This document shows positions 12,953 to 15,865 of a stretch of DNA of 15,865 nt, one piece after another (positions within the stretch are counted from its first letter, which is position 1; every line of letters starts with the position of its first letter). The stretch is taken from assembly GCF_938039205.1 (NCBI RefSeq), contig NZ_CALHVM010000039.1:1-15865 (forward strand), given 5' to 3'. The DNA is from an uncultured Campylobacter sp. (GTDB lineage Bacteria > Campylobacterota > Campylobacteria > Campylobacterales > Campylobacteraceae). Below the pieces are notes generated by a model. The model was not told where the DNA came from. It saw only the letters and a list, made by a program, of their open reading frames with translations, and searched no databases. Made by a program: the position numbers and the translations under genes.

Positions 12953-14707
12953 ATGGCTGGATTTCAACAAATAACAATAGCGGATGCAATACGAGAAATC
13001 GAGACGGATAAATATCTTATTCCCGCATTTCAAAGGGAGTATGTTTGGTCTGGAGAGCAAGTAGAGAGACTATTTGATTCTATTATGCGAGGCTATCCTA
13101 TTAGCTCTATGCTTTTTTGGAAAGTTAGAAGCGAAAGTGCAGAGCAATGGAAATTTTACAGTTTTTTGAGATACTTTAGAGAATGGTATCATACCCATAA
13201 CGAATACAAGCCTACCAAGAGTATTGGCGAATTTTCGGCTATACTAGACGGACAGCAAAGATTAACTTCGCTATATTTAGCGCTTTGCGGCGAATACCAT
13301 ACGCATAGACCGTATAAAAAATGGGAAAATACAGACGATAAATTTAAAATTTGCGAGCTTTATTTTAATCTAACCGCAAGTCAAGAACCTAAAAACGATA
13401 ACGTAGAATATGAATTTTTATGGCTGGAAAAAGCTGAAACCGGTAGTGAAACGATTTATACTGATAAATTTGGGCAAAAATGGTTTAGATGTAAGGATAT
13501 ATATCCTCATGAACATCGTAAATCAAAGGCCGTAAAAATACAACAACAACAAGAAATTCCTTTATCTAATGACGAATTTGAAAAGTTGAATCTTTTTGAG
13601 AACATAATTTTTTCAGAAAATATTATCAGCTTCTACCAAGAAGACGACCAAAACCCAGAAAAAGCGGTGAACATATTTATTCGTATTAACTCGGGCGGGA
13701 CACACCTTAGCTATTCTGATATCTTATTTAGCTATGCTATTGCAAACTGGAAACAAAAAGATGCAAGAAAAGAGATCAATGAACTTGTCGATTTTATAAA
13801 TAACTCTAAAGGCTTTAATATCTCGAAAGATTTAGTACTAAAAGCGTTTTTGTATTTATATCACGAAAATATAAAATTTGACATAGGTAGTTTTAATAAC
13901 GGATTTATAGAAAATATCGAACAGCAATGGGATAACATAAAAATGGCCTTTCATAGCGTTTTTGATTTGCTCGTAAATTTTGGGTTTAATGCGCAAACAA
14001 TGAGTTCAAATAATGCAATTTTACCGGTACTTTATTATGTATATCATAAAAATTTGGCTAGCTCCATAGTTCACGGTACTGGACAAAAACAAACTAGAGA
14101 AGTTATAAAAAAATACTTACTAAGGGCTACGCTATTTAAGCCGTTTGGAGGAAGCGCAGATAGCGTTTTAACCGCAACGAGAAAAGTATTTAAAAAGGAT
14201 TTTGACGGTAAAGTATTTTTTGACGACAACATTGATGAATTTCCGTTAGAGAGTATTGAAAAGTCTTATAAATATAACAATACTATCGATGATGACTTTT
14301 TGCAAGATTTGATGCTGTATAGAAAAAATAGTCCAGAAGCCTTTGCCGTCTTATCTATCTTATATCCAAATTTAGACACAAAGAATAACTTTCACAAGGA
14401 CCATTTGCATCCAGAAAGTAAGTACAAAGAGTATAAAAAATTGATGGAGAAAAATAAAAAAGAATACTATGACTTTTCCATGTATGATGCTCTCCCTAAT
14501 TTACAGTTACTAGATGCAAACGAAAACATGGCTAAAAATGATAAGAGTCTTGAAGAGTGGGTTGAAAGCGAATGCAGAAATAAAGACAAGACTAAATTTT
14601 TAAAGGATCATTTAATACCTGATGTTGATTTATCTTTAGATAATTTTGATGATTTTTATGAAAAGCGTGAAAAACTAATGATAGATAAATTGCGAGGATC
14701 ACTCTAG
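12953..14707 (+). CDS. DUF262-DUF1524 protein, GmrSD-type restriction nuclease
   Basis: A 584-residue two-domain protein. The N-terminal DUF262 (ParB/Srx-like) part shows IPAFQREYVW (23-32), the core DGQQRLTSL (99-107) and FIRINSGG (near 242). The C-terminal DUF1524 part has the His-Me finger nuclease motif FHKDHLHP with H481, D483 and H484, and LPNLQLLDANEN with N516, N523 and N525. By family knowledge this fusion is the architecture of GmrSD type IV restriction enzymes, which hydrolyse nucleotides and cut modified phage DNA; the SspE effector of phosphorothioate systems is related. Both domains look intact, so the single chain is probably active by itself. An AAGGAG ribosome-binding site is present. 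It is followed by a strong hairpin and the convergent WYL regulator. The phage modification it recognises cannot be read from the sequence. Confidence 0.9.
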   Translation: MAGFQQITIADAIREIETDKYLIPAFQREYVWSGEQVERLFDSIMRGYPISSMLFWKVRSESAEQWKFYSFLRYFREWYHTHNEYKPTKSIGEFSAILDGQQRLTSLYLALCGEYHTHRPYKKWENTDDKFKICELYFNLTASQEPKNDNVEYEFLWLEKAETGSETIYTDKFGQKWFRCKDIYPHEHRKSKAVKIQQQQEIPLSNDEFEKLNLFENIIFSENIISFYQEDDQNPEKAVNIFIRINSGGTHLSYSDILFSYAIANWKQKDARKEINELVDFINNSKGFNISKDLVLKAFLYLYHENIKFDIGSFNNGFIENIEQQWDNIKMAFHSVFDLLVNFGFNAQTMSSNNAILPVLYYVYHKNLASSIVHGTGQKQTREVIKKYLLRATLFKPFGGSADSVLTATRKVFKKDFDGKVFFDDNIDEFPLESIEKSYKYNNTIDDDFLQDLMLYRKNSPEAFAVLSILYPNLDTKNNFHKDHLHPESKYKEYKKLMEKNKKEYYDFSMYDALPNLQLLDANENMAKNDKSLEEWVESECRNKDKTKFLKDHLIPDVDLSLDNFDDFYEKREKLMIDKLRGSL

Positions 14708-14713
14708 AATGAA

Positions 14714-14744
14714 TACGCATGCGACGTTATAGATCGCATGCGTA
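14714..14744. terminator. Strong hairpin between DUF262 gene and WYL regulator, bidirectional terminator
   Basis: TACGCATGCGA (14714-14724) and TCGCATGCGTA (14734-14744) make a perfect 11-bp stem with a 9-base loop, 7 bases after one stop codon and 9 bases from the other. Confidence 0.7.
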
Positions 14745-14752
14745 CTTAAATT

Positions 14753-15679
14753 TTAAACATTTATCTCGTTAAAATACTCCCCTATCTCATCTCTTAGCTC
14801 ATCGGCTAGCTCCTTTGGTTCAAGCACCTTGATAAATGGAATATAGTAGTATATGAGCGGCTTGATCTCCATTATGTTGGTGTACTCTATATCGATGACG
14901 ATGGAGCCATCTGGATCCTCGCCATATATGCTTTGCTTGGCATACGGTTTTCTTTCAAAATACTTCTTTATCTGCGGAGCCAAAAGCAGCTTGGCTATCT
15001 TTGGCTCATCTAGCGTCGCCCATGCGGAGTTTATATTTTTTAGCCTATCTTCTATTTTTGCCTCTATCTCAAATTTATCTTCAAGTATTTTAATGCTCGC
15101 AATGCTTTTTAGATGAAATTTTTTAAATGTATCGTTTTTGCCCGTATCAAGAAAAAGCAAATACCAAAACCCGTCAAACATCGCTAGCTTTAAAGGTTTT
15201 GTCTTAAATTTAAAGTTATTATACTCGCACTCCACCAGTCTTTTTTCTTTTATGGCGTTTTCAAGCAGCTCGAAATTTGCAAAGTCTTTTTCATCTAGCT
15301 TCTCGTTGTTTATATTTGTTAGGATAGGGTGGTTTAGCCGGCTAGTGATCTGCTCTAGCAGGACGTGAGCTTTTGAGTAGAAATTCGTCCCCATGGTTTT
15401 TGAGATATTATCTAAGATATTTATGATGGTTCGCTCTTCTTGATCTAGGTTGTCTTTGGCCTCGGTTTTATCCATGCTCCACATCCTGCCTTTTTTTACG
15501 GCTCCATTTTTGGCTAGCACGTCATAAAGATCTCTTTGTATGGTTTTAGTGCAAACGCCGAGTTTCTCGGAAAGCTCGGATATGGAGTGGGGTTTGTTGC
15601 TGATAAGAACGGCTATATCGTTTATGCGTTCGTATTTGCTCGTGCTAGTTTCAGGGATGATTTTTTTAGGTTTTTGCAT
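14753..15679 (-). CDS. WYL-domain transcription regulator, candidate master regulator of the island
   Basis: A 308-residue protein. The N-terminal winged helix-turn-helix is at about residues 18-65 (HSISELSEKLGVCTKTIQRD, 31-50, as recognition region). The WYL domain is at about 138-200 with the name-giving FWYL (171-174) and flanking basic residues; a WCX-like C-terminal part is at about 215-305. WYL domains sense nucleic acids or nucleotides, and HTH-WYL proteins such as BrxR and CapW are known repressors of anti-phage systems. AAAGGAG seven bases before the ATG supports the start. The gene's own promoter overlaps an AGAC-N8-GTCT palindrome (site H), a variant of the element in front of many neighbours, which points to autoregulation. 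That it controls those neighbours is inference from co-localisation and the shared site. Confidence 0.88.
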   Translation of the reverse strand: MQKPKKIIPETSTSKYERINDIAVLISNKPHSISELSEKLGVCTKTIQRDLYDVLAKNGAVKKGRMWSMDKTEAKDNLDQEERTIINILDNISKTMGTNFYSKAHVLLEQITSRLNHPILTNINNEKLDEKDFANFELLENAIKEKRLVECEYNNFKFKTKPLKLAMFDGFWYLLFLDTGKNDTFKKFHLKSIASIKILEDKFEIEAKIEDRLKNINSAWATLDEPKIAKLLLAPQIKKYFERKPYAKQSIYGEDPDGSIVIDIEYTNIMEIKPLIYYYIPFIKVLEPKELADELRDEIGEYFNEINV

Positions 15680-15697
15680 GGAGGCTCCTTTGAAGGT

Positions 15698-15727
15698 ATT
15701 ATAGCGATATAAGACTTACAGTTGTCT
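15698..15727 (-). promoter_or_regulatory. Palindromic promoter element, site H, of the WYL regulator
   Basis: AGACTTACAGTTGTCT (15712-15727) has the same GAC-N8-GTC core as sites A-G but A/T outer bases. On the minus strand TATAAT (15703-15698) follows after 8 bases, not 11, so the bound protein would sit closer to the polymerase. This fits a weaker or differently acting autoregulatory site. Confidence 0.6.
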
Positions 15728-15791
15728 AGTTTTAAAAATGTACACATAAATTTGATGAACTAAATGAAAATTTGACACCTCTTGTGGGGCT

Positions 15792-15865
15792 TTAACCCAT
15801 CCCCATTCCAACATCATGTCTTCTAAATACATCCTCTTTGATCTCAGGAGCCTTATCTTCAATAA
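15792..15865 (-). CDS. C-terminal end of an unidentified gene cut by the window edge
   Basis: The minus strand is open from the right edge to a TAA at 15792-15794, giving 23 full codons that end in EDVFRRHDVGMGMG. The glycine-methionine tail is too short to identify a family. It is transcribed in the same direction as the WYL regulator, about 64 bases upstream of site H. It may be the first gene outside the island. Confidence 0.5.
   Translation of the reverse strand, partial: IEDKAPEIKEDVFRRHDVGMGMG

Noticed and set aside
1..15865. CRISPR array, tRNA, rRNA, insertion sequence or integrase
   Set aside because: No spaced direct repeats, cloverleaf candidates or recombinase motifs were seen on reading both strands; I could not run dedicated searches.

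Overview
The window reads as chromosomal DNA from a Campylobacter-like epsilonproteobacterium. It is AT-rich, full of AAATTT-type words, has near-consensus TATAAT -10 boxes with poorly conserved -35 regions, and short tightly packed genes. This assignment rests on composition and style only; there is no rRNA or tRNA to confirm it. The content is an accessory, defence-island type region. No transposase, integrase, CRISPR array or tRNA was seen.

Layout: the left edge holds the 5' part of an McrB-type restriction ATPase (minus, runs off at position 1). Then come a tandem AAA+ ATPase (plus, 1483-3513), an unrecognised 455-aa protein (minus, 3582-4949) divergent from an HNH nuclease (plus, 5056-5868), and a short agmatine-deiminase-family protein (minus, 5889-6686). 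The agmatine-deiminase gene is divergent from a decayed gene (6829-7055). Next are a 115-aa orphan (7248-7595), a decayed remnant of an McrB-like gene (minus, 7824-8240), a DUF2779 nuclease/exonuclease fusion (8414-9901), a Sir2-family protein (9962-10807), an 85-aa orphan (minus, 10804-11061), and a frameshifted metallophosphoesterase (11150-11694). A 43-aa ORF (11779-11910) is followed by a two-gene unit of unknown function (12089-12855) whose first gene is the intact paralogue of the decayed gene at 6829. The right end has a DUF262-DUF1524 (GmrSD-type) restriction protein (12953-14707), a convergent WYL-domain transcription regulator (minus, 14753-15679), and the last codons of an unidentified gene (minus, 15792-15865).

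The most striking feature is a shared promoter architecture. A palindrome GGAC-N8-GTCC, or its variant GGAC-N7-GTCT, occurs in seven places (1417, 4996, 6745, 8301, 9901, 11109, 11726), all between genes. An AGAC-N8-GTCT form lies in front of the WYL regulator (15712). In eight promoter directions the proximal half-site is exactly 11 or 12 bases from a TATAAT-like -10 box, with a ninth at 12 bases in front of a dead gene. At two sites well-placed -10 boxes lie on both sides and serve divergent genes. The simplest model is that the WYL protein binds this palindrome, controls itself, and controls most of the scattered genes here as one local regulon. The mcrB fragment, the 115-aa gene, the 12089-12855 pair and the DUF262 gene lack the element.

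Several members are broken (the paralogue at 6829, the McrB-like remnant, the metallophosphoesterase), as expected in a fast-turnover defence island. How the products work together is inference: nucleases (HNH, DUF2779), an NAD-binding Sir2 protein, a phosphoesterase, a deiminase-family enzyme and a tandem AAA+ motor under one regulator would fit an inducible anti-phage or stress programme, but the sequence alone does not prove it.
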